From positions 62,001 to 126,000 of the forward strand of contig JAFMAD010000001.1 of NCBI GenBank assembly GCA_029785195.1: a stretch of 64,000 nucleotides of DNA. The letters are read 5' to 3'. The stretch comes from Nitrososphaerota archaeon. GTDB lineage: Archaea; Thermoproteota; Nitrososphaeria; Nitrososphaerales; Gagatemarchaeaceae. Positions 41,856-51,011 of the stretch are shown in pieces (within the stretch, counting starts at the first letter, position 1; the number at the start of each line of letters is the position of its first letter). Both the position numbers and the translations under genes were made by a program. The notes under the pieces were generated by a model. That model was not told where the DNA came from. It saw nothing but the letters and a program-made list of their open reading frames with translations, and ran no database searches.

Positions 41856-42211
41856 GCCGGAAGGGGCTTGGCCCCGGCGTAGAGGAGGAACAGATGGACG
41901 ACAGCGAACGCGGCGAACCCCCCCAGGGCCGACGCCGCCAGGACAGAGAAGTCACCCGAGAGGAGCGGGGACCACGCGAACACCTGGTAGGCCGATATCA
42001 GGAGCCCCAGGACCGCCGTCGACGTCGCCCAGGAGAAGGTTATCTTCCAGGCGGGCTTGAACTTCAGCAGCACCCCTGACAGGGCGCAGGCGAGGACGGG
42101 CCAGGCCATAAGGGCTGAACCTCCCCCCACGCCGACCGCTACCCAGACCGCGGCGACTACCCAGAAGAAGTATGGGGCGTAGTTCCTCAAGAGCGCTCCG
42201 ACGTCAGGCAT
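41852..42211 (-). CDS. Four-helix membrane protein of unknown function
   Basis: A 119-residue protein with hydrophobic helices near residues 10-30, 33-48, 60-80 and 90-110. The ATG at 42211 is about 30 bp after a GATTTATAAC box (minus, about 42236-42245), so the GTG at 42232 is too close to be used. Convergent with the gene at 41328. Function unknown. Confidence 0.6.
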   Translation of the reverse strand: MPDVGALLRNYAPYFFWVVAAVWVAVGVGGGSALMAWPVLACALSGVLLKFKPAWKITFSWATSTAVLGLLISAYQVFAWSPLLSGDFSVLAASALGGFAAFAVVHLFLLYAGAKPLPA

Positions 42212-42361
42212 CTGACGGGGCGCCCCCGGCACTTGTTATAAATCGTCCGTCGGGGGCGTCGGAGAGGCCCCCTCGCTGGCCCCACTCTGGCTGACCAGAA
42301 CCGGGGACGGGAAGGCCGAGGTAGCCTTATTTGCCGAACGGGGGCCGCTGCCGCAGTCTTC

Positions 42362-45300
42362 ATGTCCGCAAACGCTCAGGCCCAGACGACCGGGCTGGCA
42401 GAGAAGCTGGCTGGGCTGACAAGGCCAGTGAAAGAGGCGGGCGAGTCCCTGCTCGCCTCCGCTGCCTACGACGGGGACACGCGGAAGGCCATCCTGAAGT
42501 TCTACGACCAGAAGGCGGGGAGGTTCTGGCTCTGGGAGGACGACACCGGGCACAGGCCTTACTGCTATACGAAACTCCCCATGGAAGAGCTGCAGGCGGT
42601 CAGGGCGAGGAAGGACGTCGTGGAGATAACCGAGGAAGAGAAGCTCGACCTGCTCAGCGACTCGAAGACGACGCTCAGGAAGATAGTCACCACGGACCCG
42701 CTGGCGATCGGCGGGGGGAACGACAGCATCCGAGACCAAGTGAAGGCGTGGGAGGCGGACATCAAGTACTACGAGAACTACGCCTACGACCTCGGCCTGC
42801 GGATGGGGACGTACTACAAGGTCGCCGACGGGAAGGTGGTCCCTGTCAGGCACGCGGTCCCGGAGAGGGTCGCGCGCTCCCTCGAAGAGATCATGAGGAA
42901 GAACCCGCCGTCGTTCACCCCGTTCCTCAAAGAGTGGGCCGAGCTGCTTGGAGAGCCGCTCGCGGAGTTCAAGAGGGTGGCGCTCGACATCGAGGTCGAC
43001 AACGAGCCAGGGAGGCTCCCCGACGTGGACGACCCCAACAGGGAGGTCATCGCCGTGTCATTCTTCAACGAGAACGAGAAGACAGTCTACCTGCTTAGGG
43101 GGGGGAGGAGCGACGCCGGGGTCGCCGGTGCCCCCTTTCAATGCCAGCTCTTCGACAGCGAGGCCGACCTGCTCAGGGCGGCCCTCTCCAAGATGATGGA
43201 CTACCCCGTGGTCGTCACCTTCAACGGGGACGACTTCGACCTGAGATACATCCAGCACAGGAGCGAGAGGCTCGGGATAGCGGAAGAGGAGGACCCGATC
43301 CAGCTGGAGAGGGTGGCGGCGTCGCTCAAGCACGGGATCCACATCGACCTCTACCAGTTCTTCCGCAACAGATCCATCCAGGTCTACGCCTTCAGCAACA
43401 AGTACACCGACCACACCCTGGGGGGGATCTCTGAGTCGCTGATCGGGAAGTCCAAGGTGGACTTCGAGGGGGAGGTCGGAGACCTCCCGCTCCTGAAGCT
43501 CGGGGAGTACTGCCTCAACGACGCCCAGCTGACCTACGAGCTGACGTCGATGAGCGACTCCATCGTCATGAAGCTCCTCCTCATGATCTCGAGGATAGGG
43601 AAGATGCCGATGAACGACGTCTCCCGGCTCGGCATCTCCAACTGGATCAGGAGCATGCTGTTCTACGAGCACAGGAGGATAGGCGCCCTGATCCCCAGGC
43701 AGGACGAGCTCGCGGAGAAGGGGGGCGCGTCCTCGAAGTCCATCATAAAGGGGAAGAAGTACAAGGGCGGCCTCGTCATCGACCCCAAGCCAGGGGTGTA
43801 CTTCGACGTCTCCGTGCTGGACTTCGCCAGCCTCTACCCTTCGCTGATGAAGGTGCACAACCTTTCCTACGAGACGGTCAACTGCCCCCACCCGGAGTGC
43901 AGGACAAACAAGATCCCCGACACGGACTCGTGGGAGTGCACAAGGAAGAAGGGGATCACGAGCCTGGTGATAGGCTCGCTCAGGGACCTGAGGGTCGGGC
44001 ACTACAAGCAGCTGGCGAGGGACCCCACGCTGTCGAAGCAGGACAGGGAGCTCTACGGGGTCGTGTCCCAGAGCCTCAAGGTCTACCTCAACGGCGCCTA
44101 TGGGTCCTTCGGGTTCGAGTCGTTCGCGTTCTACTGCCTCCCTGTCGCCGAGGCCACCGCCGCGCTCGGGAGGGACGCCATAACCAGGACGATAGCGAAG
44201 TGCAAGGAGCTCGGGGTGGACGTCCTCTACTCCGACACCGACAGCCTGTTCCTGCACAGCCCCTCGAAGGAGCAAGTGTCCACCATCTCGGCGTGGGCAG
44301 ACTCGGGGCTGGGGGTCGAGCTCGACCTCGACAAGGTCTACAGGTACGTAGCGTTCAGCAGCAGGAAGAAGAACTACTTCGGCGTCTTCCCGGACGGGAC
44401 GGCCGACATAAAGGGTCTGACGGGGAAGAAGTCGGTGGACGGCGCGACCCCGATGCTGGCGCGGTTCGACGGGCGGGTCCAGCTCGTCACAGTCGAGGAG
44501 GCGTTCATAGGGTTCAGGGAGGGGAAGTCGGTCGAGGTCCTGACAGTACTGGACGACCTCAGCACCGCCTGGGTCAGGGTCTCCGACGCGATGCAGCACA
44601 GCGTGGAGGAATCATACAGGGTGGTGACGAGCAAGGGGAGGGAGCTCCTCCTCTCTGGAGACCACAGCGTCTACCTCATGGACCAGTTCGGCCGGCTCCG
44701 GTGCAAGGACACGCGGTCCCTGAGGAAGGGGGACGTCGTCGTGGGGGCCCAGTACATACCTCCTCGAACCCCGTCCATGACCCTCCCGGTCATGCGCCTC
44801 CTCTCCTCCCCAGCCCCCCCGGCCCCCATCCCGACCGAGCTTCCGATGTGCGACGAGCTGGCCACGCTCCTCGGCGCCTACGTCGCCGGGTGGGGCGCGA
44901 GAAGAGCCCCCGGGTCACGGAAGGGCCCGGTCGCCCAGAAGATGCGCGCCGACCCTGAGGTCTGCTCCGCGATCGAGTCGTCATGGAATACGCTCTTCCG
45001 GATCCCCCTCGAGGTCCGCCGGAAGGGGGGGACCATCTCGTACGTCCTCCCTGAGCCGCACGCTGAGCTCTTCGAGCGCCTCTGCGGCCCGGACTCGGCC
45101 AGACGCGCCCCGGAGATAGTCCACGACGCCGACGACGGGTTCGTCGCCGCGTTCCTCAGGGCGGCGTTCTCAGCGGCTGGCTATGGCGACGGGAAGAGGG
45201 TCGACATACTGTCCGAGAGCCGGGCGCTGGCGGTCGGGCTGGCCTACCTCCTTGCCAGGTTCGACGTGGACGTCCGCGTCAGGAGGGTGCGCGTGAAGGG

Positions 45301-46231
45301 GCTGGCCCGCTACAAGCTCAGCGTGGTCGGCGCGTTCAGCAGGGGGAGGTTCTACGCCCGCATCGGCTTCATGCAGCCGCGCTTCAACCGGGCGGCGAGG
45401 CCGGGGGCCAGGAGCGAAGAGCTCCTCCCGTTGAAGGCCGACGGCCTGCTCAGCCTTGAGGATGAGATCATGCGCCGGAGGGGGGTCGCGCGGATGGAGG
45501 GAGGGGTCCCCGGCTCAGGGCGGTACGACCTGTCCGCCCTCGACCGCTATAACTCGGTCCTCGACGCGCTGACGAAGATAGCTGACCGGGGGGAGAAGGC
45601 TCGCCTGGCCAGGATAGCCAGGGTCCTGAACGTCAGGGACGTCTCCCTGGACGAGGTTGTTTCGGTCAAGAGGGCCGCAGGGAAGAGGTGGATGTACGAC
45701 TTCTCCGTCCCCACCTTCGAGCGCTTCGTCGCGGGGAACATCCCCACCCTCCTGCACAACAGCCAGACCCCCGAGTACCTCAAGAAGATATTCTACGAGA
45801 CACTCGATATACTCAGCTCGGTCAAGAACCCCGAGGACTTCGAGAGGGCCCGCGCCAGGACCCGGGAGCTCCTCACGAGGATGGTGTCTGACCTGAGGGG
45901 GAGGAGGATCCCTGTCTCGGAGCTCGCGTTCACCGTGATGATGAGCAAGCCCACGGCCAAGTACAACGGGACGACCCCCCAGCACGTGAGGGCCGCCCTT
46001 CAGCTGGAGGAGAAGGGGGAGGAGATCAAGGCAGGCGAGATAATCGCCTTCGTCAAGACCAAGAGCCCCCCCTACGTCAGGCCGGCCAAGCTCGCGAGGG
46101 CTGAAGAAGTGGACTCTGACAAGTACATCGAGTACGCCCACTCGATGTTCGACCAGCTGCTGGACGCCCTGGACTTCTCCTTCGACGAGATCATGGGGGC
46201 CACCACGCTGGACCTGTTCTGGGGTTCCTGA
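42362..46231 (+). CDS. polB: Family B DNA polymerase with intein
   Basis: A precursor of 1289 residues; after removing the intein (residues 691-1133) the polymerase is 846 residues, normal length. Exonuclease motifs are LDIEV (Asp209, Glu211), FNGDDFDLRYI and YCLNDAQLTYEL. Polymerase motif A is DFASLYPS (Asp487), motif B is SLKVYLNGAYGSFG, and motif C is YSDTDS (Asp625, Asp627). KKNYFGVF follows, then GLTGKK before the intein and SQTPEYLKK after it. It is a replicative or repair DNA polymerase with proofreading. The ATG follows GCCTTATTTG (42324-42333). Confidence 0.95.
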   Translation: MSANAQAQTTGLAEKLAGLTRPVKEAGESLLASAAYDGDTRKAILKFYDQKAGRFWLWEDDTGHRPYCYTKLPMEELQAVRARKDVVEITEEEKLDLLSDSKTTLRKIVTTDPLAIGGGNDSIRDQVKAWEADIKYYENYAYDLGLRMGTYYKVADGKVVPVRHAVPERVARSLEEIMRKNPPSFTPFLKEWAELLGEPLAEFKRVALDIEVDNEPGRLPDVDDPNREVIAVSFFNENEKTVYLLRGGRSDAGVAGAPFQCQLFDSEADLLRAALSKMMDYPVVVTFNGDDFDLRYIQHRSERLGIAEEEDPIQLERVAASLKHGIHIDLYQFFRNRSIQVYAFSNKYTDHTLGGISESLIGKSKVDFEGEVGDLPLLKLGEYCLNDAQLTYELTSMSDSIVMKLLLMISRIGKMPMNDVSRLGISNWIRSMLFYEHRRIGALIPRQDELAEKGGASSKSIIKGKKYKGGLVIDPKPGVYFDVSVLDFASLYPSLMKVHNLSYETVNCPHPECRTNKIPDTDSWECTRKKGITSLVIGSLRDLRVGHYKQLARDPTLSKQDRELYGVVSQSLKVYLNGAYGSFGFESFAFYCLPVAEATAALGRDAITRTIAKCKELGVDVLYSDTDSLFLHSPSKEQVSTISAWADSGLGVELDLDKVYRYVAFSSRKKNYFGVFPDGTADIKGLTGKKSVDGATPMLARFDGRVQLVTVEEAFIGFREGKSVEVLTVLDDLSTAWVRVSDAMQHSVEESYRVVTSKGRELLLSGDHSVYLMDQFGRLRCKDTRSLRKGDVVVGAQYIPPRTPSMTLPVMRLLSSPAPPAPIPTELPMCDELATLLGAYVAGWGARRAPGSRKGPVAQKMRADPEVCSAIESSWNTLFRIPLEVRRKGGTISYVLPEPHAELFERLCGPDSARRAPEIVHDADDGFVAAFLRAAFSAAGYGDGKRVDILSESRALAVGLAYLLARFDVDVRVRRVRVKGLARYKLSVVGAFSRGRFYARIGFMQPRFNRAARPGARSEELLPLKADGLLSLEDEIMRRRGVARMEGGVPGSGRYDLSALDRYNSVLDALTKIADRGEKARLARIARVLNVRDVSLDEVVSVKRAAGKRWMYDFSVPTFERFVAGNIPTLLHNSQTPEYLKKIFYETLDILSSVKNPEDFERARARTRELLTRMVSDLRGRRIPVSELAFTVMMSKPTAKYNGTTPQHVRAALQLEEKGEEIKAGEIIAFVKTKSPPYVRPAKLARAEEVDSDKYIEYAHSMFDQLLDALDFSFDEIMGATTLDLFWGS
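44432..45760 (+). other. Intein in PolB with degenerate homing-endonuclease region
   Basis: A 443-residue intein, Ser691 to Asn1133. Block A is SVDGATPMLARFDG, block B contains LLLSGDHSVYL (His), block F is MYDFSVPTFERFVAG, and block G ends LLHN before Ser+1. The middle about 250 residues resemble a LAGLIDADG endonuclease: LLGAYVAGWG and FLRAAFSAAGYGDG. In both, the expected acidic residue (D/E before G) is replaced (Gly-Trp-Gly; Ala-Gly). Splicing looks possible, while DNA cutting is doubtful. The insertion point is just after GLTGKK, downstream of motif C and the KKxY motif. Confidence 0.85.
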
Positions 46232-46327
46232 CCGGTCATACCCCGACCAACTCCGTGGAAGCGGCCCCCAAGCCGCGCGCCGCACGGAGCGCTCGATTTG
46301 TATAGGCTTGGGGGCCTGGCTCCCCCG

Positions 46328-47173
46328 TTGGCTCAAGGGAGGGTAAGGCTGGGGGTGGTCCAGATGTCAATGGCCGAGGACAGGGAGGAGAACCTGAGGA
46401 AGGCGGGCGCGTACATCCGCGAGGCCGCCGCCCAGGGGGCGGAGATAGTCTGCCTCCCGGAGCTCTTCCACACGCGCTACTTCCCGACCAGGAGGGGGTC
46501 GTTCGAGAAGGCGGAGGCGATACCCGGGCCGACGAGCAGGTGGCTCGCCGAGGCGGCGAGGGGGTCCAAGGCGATACTCGTCGGCGGGAGCATGTACGAG
46601 AAGGACGGCAGGTCTAGGTATAACACGTGCCTCGTCTTCGACGCGAAGGGGAGGAGGGTCTCGAAGTACAGGAAGGTGCACATCCCGCAGGACGAGCACT
46701 ACTACGAGCAGGACTACTTCAAGCCGGGGGACGGGTACGCGGTGGCCAAGACTTCGAAAGGGAGGCTGGGGACTTTGATATGCTTCGACCAGTGGTACCC
46801 AGAGGCCGCCAGGGTCAACAGGATCATGGGCGCTGACATCCTGTTCTACCCGACCGCGATAGGCTGGGTGGACGGGGTCGACATGGCCGAGGGGGACTGG
46901 AAGCGGGCGTGGGAGGAGGTCCAGGTGGGGCACGCGATAGCCAACAGCGTGGTAGTCTGCGCCGTCAACAGGGTGGGGAAGGAGGGGCCCACCACATTCT
47001 GGGGGGGGTCTTTCGTCTGCGACCAGTTCGGGAAGGTGCTCCTGAGGTGCGACGACAGCGAGGGCGCCTTCACGGCAGACTGCGACCTCGGGCTTGGGGG
47101 GGTGGTGGAGGAGGGGTGGGGGTTCTTCAGGAACAGGCGGAAAGGGACTTACTCGGCCATAGCGAAGCGGTGA
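46328..47173 (+). CDS. aguB: N-carbamoylputrescine amidase
   Basis: A 281-residue nitrilase-superfamily enzyme. The Glu-Lys-Cys triad is visible: Glu45 (CLPELFHTRYF), Lys (KYRKVHIPQ) and Cys (LICFDQWYPEAAR). WGGSFVCDQFG and the H-x-Y-Y-E-Q segment are typical of the AguB subgroup. It hydrolyses N-carbamoylputrescine to putrescine. The TTG at 46328 follows ATTTGTATAG (46296-46305). AguA starts 2 bp after its stop, so the pair is one operon. Confidence 0.92.
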   Translation: MAQGRVRLGVVQMSMAEDREENLRKAGAYIREAAAQGAEIVCLPELFHTRYFPTRRGSFEKAEAIPGPTSRWLAEAARGSKAILVGGSMYEKDGRSRYNTCLVFDAKGRRVSKYRKVHIPQDEHYYEQDYFKPGDGYAVAKTSKGRLGTLICFDQWYPEAARVNRIMGADILFYPTAIGWVDGVDMAEGDWKRAWEEVQVGHAIANSVVVCAVNRVGKEGPTTFWGGSFVCDQFGKVLLRCDDSEGAFTADCDLGLGGVVEEGWGFFRNRRKGTYSAIAKR

Positions 47174-47175
47174 CC

Positions 47176-48198
47176 ATGACAGACACGCCTAGGTCGCTGG
47201 GATACAGGATGCCGGCCGAGTGGGAGCGGCACGAAGCGACGTGGGTGTCCTGGCCCAAGGACCCGAACACGTTCCCGCCTGACATCCTCCCCAAGGTAGA
47301 GGCAGCCTACGTGAGGATGGTGGAGGCGCTGAGCCAGGGGGAGGAGGTGAGGATACTGGTCGACGACCAGAAGATGGAGGCGAGGGTGGCCACGCTCCTC
47401 AGGAAGGCGGGGGCCGTCAGTTTCATCCCGCTCAAGACGGCGGACGTCTGGGTGAGGGACTACGGCCCCACCTGCGTCAAGGGGAGAGACGTGGCGCTCG
47501 TCAAGTGGAGGTTCAACGCGTGGGGGAACAAGTACGACGACCTGCTCCCTGACGACGAGGCTGGGCGAAGGATGGCAGCGCTCACGGGGCTGCGGACCTT
47601 CTTCCCAGGGTTTGTGCTCGAGGGGGGGTCCATCGACGTGAACGGGACGGGGACGGTCATGACCACGGAGCAGTGCCTCCTCAATCGGAACAGGAACCCG
47701 ACGTACGACAGGGGAGGGGTCGAGGAGGTCCTCAGGGAGAACCTAGGCGTCTCTAACGTGGTCTGGCTGAAGGAGGGGATAGAAGGGGACGACACCGACG
47801 GGCACGTCGACGACATCGCCAGGTTCGTAGACGAGAGGACGGTGCTGGTGGCGTCAGAGAGCGACCGCGGAGACGCGAACCGCCCGAGCCTCGTCGAAGC
47901 GAGGGCGACCCTCGGCCGCGCCCAGGACGAGCGAGGAAGGGGGATCGAAGTGGTAGAGGTCCCCATGCCCGGGAGGGTCCAGGGGCCGGACGGGAGGCTC
48001 CCGGCGAGCCACCTGAACTTCTACATAGGGAACAGCGCGGTCGTCGTCCCCGTCTTCGGGGGGGACAGCGACAGGGCGGCGCTCGGCGCCATAGGGAGAG
48101 CGTTCCCTCGGCGAGACGTAGTCGGGGTAGACTGCAGGGCCCTGGTGCACGGCCTAGGGACGCTCCACTGCGTCACCCAGCAGCTCCCGGCGCCGTGA
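47176..48198 (+). CDS. aguA: Agmatine deiminase
   Basis: A 340-residue amidinotransferase-fold enzyme. MPAEWERHEATWVSWP, DVWVRDYGPTC, LEGGSIDVNGTGT, DDTDGHVDDIARF and the catalytic Cys332 in GLGTLHCVTQQ are all in order. It converts agmatine to N-carbamoylputrescine, the substrate of AguB upstream. Together they give putrescine without agmatinase. The real start is the ATG at 47176; a longer open frame upstream is a shadow of aguB. Confidence 0.94.
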   Translation: MTDTPRSLGYRMPAEWERHEATWVSWPKDPNTFPPDILPKVEAAYVRMVEALSQGEEVRILVDDQKMEARVATLLRKAGAVSFIPLKTADVWVRDYGPTCVKGRDVALVKWRFNAWGNKYDDLLPDDEAGRRMAALTGLRTFFPGFVLEGGSIDVNGTGTVMTTEQCLLNRNRNPTYDRGGVEEVLRENLGVSNVVWLKEGIEGDDTDGHVDDIARFVDERTVLVASESDRGDANRPSLVEARATLGRAQDERGRGIEVVEVPMPGRVQGPDGRLPASHLNFYIGNSAVVVPVFGGDSDRAALGAIGRAFPRRDVVGVDCRALVHGLGTLHCVTQQLPAP

Positions 48199-48393
48199 GG
48201 GCGGCTCGGGTCAAGCTGCGCGCGGGCCCGGCGCGCCCACCCTGGCTGACGGGGACGGGCGGAGTGCTCCCGGCGGGCTCGCGCACAGTAGGGCGGGCCG
48301 CCGCTCATGCGCGGCATGTAGGGAGGTGCGCGGAACGGGCCCGGACCATCCCGCTCGGAAGCGCCGGGCGGTCGGGGCGGCAGGTGGCCCCCT

Positions 48394-50088
48394 TCACCTG
48401 AAGGACGCCTTCTCCTCCGCGACCCTGGCGATGAAGTCTTCCACTTTGACCCCGAGCGTCTGCTCCCGGGCCCTTGTCCTGACAGCCACCGTACCTGTGT
48501 CCTCCTCCTTCTTCCCCACCACGAGCATGTAGGGGACCTGCTGGAGCTGGGCGTCGCGGATCTTCGCTCCCATCGTCCCGCTCGCGAAGTCCCCCTCCGC
48601 CCACACCCCCGCAGCAAGCAGAGAGTCGAGGACCTTCCTTGCATATGGGGTGTGCTCGTCCGACAGCGGTATCACCACCGCCTGGACCGGCGAGAGCCAG
48701 AGCGGGAGCTTCCCCTTATAGTGCTCCAGCATTATCCCCATGAACCTCTCGAGCGACCCAAGGATGGTCCGATGGAGGACCACCGGGGTGTGCTCTTTAC
48801 CGTCCGACCCGGTGTAGACCAGCTTGAACCTCTTGGGCATCTGGAGGTCCAGCTGGAAGGTCCCGAGCTGCCACTCCCGCCCCTGAGAGTCTCTTATGTC
48901 GACGTCTATCTTGGGGGAGTAGAAGTTCCCTTCCTTGTCCTTGATCCCGTAGCTCCACCCCCTGGACTTCACTGCCCTGACCAGGGTGTCGGTGGCCCGC
49001 CTCCACTCCTCGTCGGTCCCGGCGGAGTCGTCGGGGCGGGTCGAGATCTTCACCTTGTACTCGAGCCCGAACACCTTGTAGACCCTCTCCATGAAGTCGA
49101 GGAGCCTCCCCAGTTCCTCCTCCGCCTGTTCCTCCATGCAGATGATGTGGGCGTCGTCCTGGCTGAGCATCTTGACCCTGAACAGGCCGCTCGCCACGCC
49201 GCTCAGCTCGTTCCTGAAGAGCGGGTCGAATGACGCGTACCTCACAGGGAGCTCCCTGAAACTCCATTTTCGGGTCTTGTAAATCAGGAAGTGCGACGGG
49301 CAGTTCATCGGCTTCATCCCGAGCTCCTCGTCCCCCAGCGAGGTGAGGAACATGTTGTCCTTGTAGTGCTCCGTGTGCCCGCTCACCTGCCAGAGGGCAG
49401 TGTTAGCGAGGCTCGGGGTCGACACTTCCCTGTATCCCCTTTTGGCGTACTCCTCCCTGAGGTATTGGACCAGGGTGTTCCTGACCCTGAGCCCCTTCTC
49501 GTGGAGGTACACCATCCCCGGGGACACCTCCTGGAAGCTGAACAGGTCGAGTTTCTCCCCTATGACCCTGTGGTCCGTGTCAGGGAGACCGACGAAGTCG
49601 CTCCGCCTGAGCCTGGCCATGGCCTCGGCGTCGGTCAGCTCCCGCTTCGGCCGGGGCTTCTCGACAGCTGCCGCGGCGGCGCCGGAATAGCTCCTCGACA
49701 TCTCGGCGAGCGGGTGCCCCTTCACCTTGACCTGCAGGGCCTTGGTCCATCCGAAAGGCGCCCTCCGCACGTCGAGCCCGGCGTCCCGTGCGTCCCTTTC
49801 CATCTGGAGGAGGAGCTGCAGCGCCTCCTCTGGGGGGGCCAGTCTCTGGCTGAGGTGCGCGAAAGGATAGAGCATCACCCTCTTCGTCCCGAGCTTCGCG
49901 AGGAACTCCTTCGACTCGGACACCGCCCGCTTCACCTCCCCTGCTTCGTCCCCAGCCTCGAATGCCGTGAACAGGACGACTATGTCGTCCTCCCTGACGG
50001 TGCGGGGCTCTGCCTCCTCGGCCGCGCGTATCTCCTTCTTGATCGGCGTGTACTCTATGAAGTCGGCGTGCATCTGGAGGATCTTCAT
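48394..50088 (-). CDS. thrS: Threonyl-tRNA synthetase (archaeal type with N-terminal editing domain)
   Basis: A 564-residue class II synthetase. The first about 145 residues (MHADFIEYTPIKKE..., AHLSQRLAPPEEAL) form the archaeal D-aminoacyl-tRNA deacylase-like editing domain that removes serine. The catalytic core has motif 2 near FRNELSGVASGLFRVKM and the zinc-binding MNCPSH and later His. The anticodon domain is at the C-terminus (VQAVVIPLSDEH). The start is ATG 50088; the longer frame upstream overlaps a small zinc-finger gene. The two genes are 7 bp apart. Confidence 0.95.
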   Translation of the reverse strand: MKILQMHADFIEYTPIKKEIRAAEEAEPRTVREDDIVVLFTAFEAGDEAGEVKRAVSESKEFLAKLGTKRVMLYPFAHLSQRLAPPEEALQLLLQMERDARDAGLDVRRAPFGWTKALQVKVKGHPLAEMSRSYSGAAAAAVEKPRPKRELTDAEAMARLRRSDFVGLPDTDHRVIGEKLDLFSFQEVSPGMVYLHEKGLRVRNTLVQYLREEYAKRGYREVSTPSLANTALWQVSGHTEHYKDNMFLTSLGDEELGMKPMNCPSHFLIYKTRKWSFRELPVRYASFDPLFRNELSGVASGLFRVKMLSQDDAHIICMEEQAEEELGRLLDFMERVYKVFGLEYKVKISTRPDDSAGTDEEWRRATDTLVRAVKSRGWSYGIKDKEGNFYSPKIDVDIRDSQGREWQLGTFQLDLQMPKRFKLVYTGSDGKEHTPVVLHRTILGSLERFMGIMLEHYKGKLPLWLSPVQAVVIPLSDEHTPYARKVLDSLLAAGVWAEGDFASGTMGAKIRDAQLQQVPYMLVVGKKEEDTGTVAVRTRAREQTLGVKVEDFIARVAEEKASFR

Positions 50089-50095
50089 GGGGCGC

Positions 50096-50299
50096 CTACC
50101 AACGGGACCTTTCCAGCGTCCTCGACTTCTTGGTCGCCTTCTTCCAATGCTTGTAGTGGTCGCGGCACAGGTACACCCTCCGCCCCTCTCCGCCCACAGA
50201 GAGCCCGCTCCCACCTATTTCATCCCGGCTCATCGACCGCTCCGCCTGGTTCTTGCACCCCGTCACTCCGCACCCGACCCCCTTGTCTATCTTCCCCAA
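50096..50299 (-). CDS. Small Cys/His zinc-binding protein
   Basis: A 67-residue protein. CGVTGCKNQAERS and VYLCRDHYKHWKK give a possible C-x4-C ... C-x2-H-x2-H zinc site, plus a basic Arg-rich tail. TTG start at 26 bp from the shared TATA box (50325-50332). It is followed 7 bp later by thrS on the same strand. Small zinc-finger genes beside translation genes are typical of Thermoproteota; function unknown. Confidence 0.65.
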   Translation of the reverse strand: MGKIDKGVGCGVTGCKNQAERSMSRDEIGGSGLSVGGEGRRVYLCRDHYKHWKKATKKSRTLERSRW

Positions 50300-50324
50300 G
50301 GTGACCCACTCCGCCCCCCTTTGG

Positions 50325-50332
50325 TATATATA
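50325..50332. promoter_or_regulatory. Shared TATA box between divergent genes
   Basis: TATATATA lies 26 bp from the TTG at 50299 (minus) and 24 bp from the GTG at 50356 (plus). It is the clearest single-box divergent promoter in the window. Confidence 0.65.
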
Positions 50333-50355
50333 GAAAAGGCAGGGACCGCCGGGCC

Positions 50356-50946
50356 GTGCTGGACAGGCTGCGCGGGAGGCTGGAGGCGTCCCTCGGAGCC
50401 GTAGGGAGGGCGTTCGCGAAGGTCGAGGGCTCCCCGACGGCGTGGACCTCGTTAGGGCTGGTCATTGCGCTGCTCGCCGCCGCCGCCTACGCGACCGGGC
50501 GCTACCACGGGGAGCTGCTCGGGGGGGTCCTCGTCCTCGTCGGCGGGTGGTTCGACATAGTCGACGGGGCGGTGGCGAAGGTGACCAACAGGGCCTCCAA
50601 GAGGGGGGCGTTCCTCGACTCCACCCTGGACAGGGTCGCGGAAGTGGCCCTTTTCACCGGGATACTCCTCGGAGGATACGCCCCCGCCGCCGCGGTCCTC
50701 CTCGCGCTCTCGCTCAGCCTCCTCGTCAGCTACACCAGGGCGAAGGGGGACGCCCTCGGCGTACGGCTCGCCGGGGTCGGGATAGGGGAGAGGAGCGAAA
50801 GGCTCCTGATAGTGGCGGTCTCCTCGCTGGTGGGCCTCCTCGGCTGGGGGGTGTTAGTGGTGATAGCGGTGGCTGCGTTCACATTCGCGGAGCGGAGCTA
50901 CACGGCCGTCAAGGGGCTCGGGGGGGAGGGGCCAGCGCCTCCCTGA
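50356..50946 (+). CDS. CDP-alcohol phosphatidyltransferase (archaetidyl-inositol-phosphate-synthase-like)
   Basis: A 196-residue membrane enzyme with about six helices. DGAVAKVTNRASKRGAFLDS is the family motif D-G-x2-A-R/K-x8-G-x3-D, completed by DRVAEV with the final Asp. It joins a polar alcohol (inositol phosphate, serine or glycerol phosphate) to CDP-archaeol to make membrane phospholipid; the head group is not decided by sequence. GTG start from the shared promoter at 50325-50332. Confidence 0.88.
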   Translation: MLDRLRGRLEASLGAVGRAFAKVEGSPTAWTSLGLVIALLAAAAYATGRYHGELLGGVLVLVGGWFDIVDGAVAKVTNRASKRGAFLDSTLDRVAEVALFTGILLGGYAPAAAVLLALSLSLLVSYTRAKGDALGVRLAGVGIGERSERLLIVAVSSLVGLLGWGVLVVIAVAAFTFAERSYTAVKGLGGEGPAPP

Positions 50947-50961
50947 AGTGGCCCCGGCTAC

Positions 50962-50969
50962 GGGCTTTT
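50962..50969 (+). terminator. Candidate T-rich terminator
   Basis: GGGCTTTTTAC right after the CDP-alcohol transferase gene is the only T5 run nearby and may mark archaeal-type termination. Confidence 0.3.
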
Positions 50970-51011
50970 TACAAGGCATCGCTCCGGCGCCCCCGGGGTG
51001 CCGAGCAGACG

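Noticed and set aside
43058-44599. 513-codon minus-strand frame opposite polB
   Set aside because: Leu/Val/Glu/Arg-biased shadow of the polymerase.
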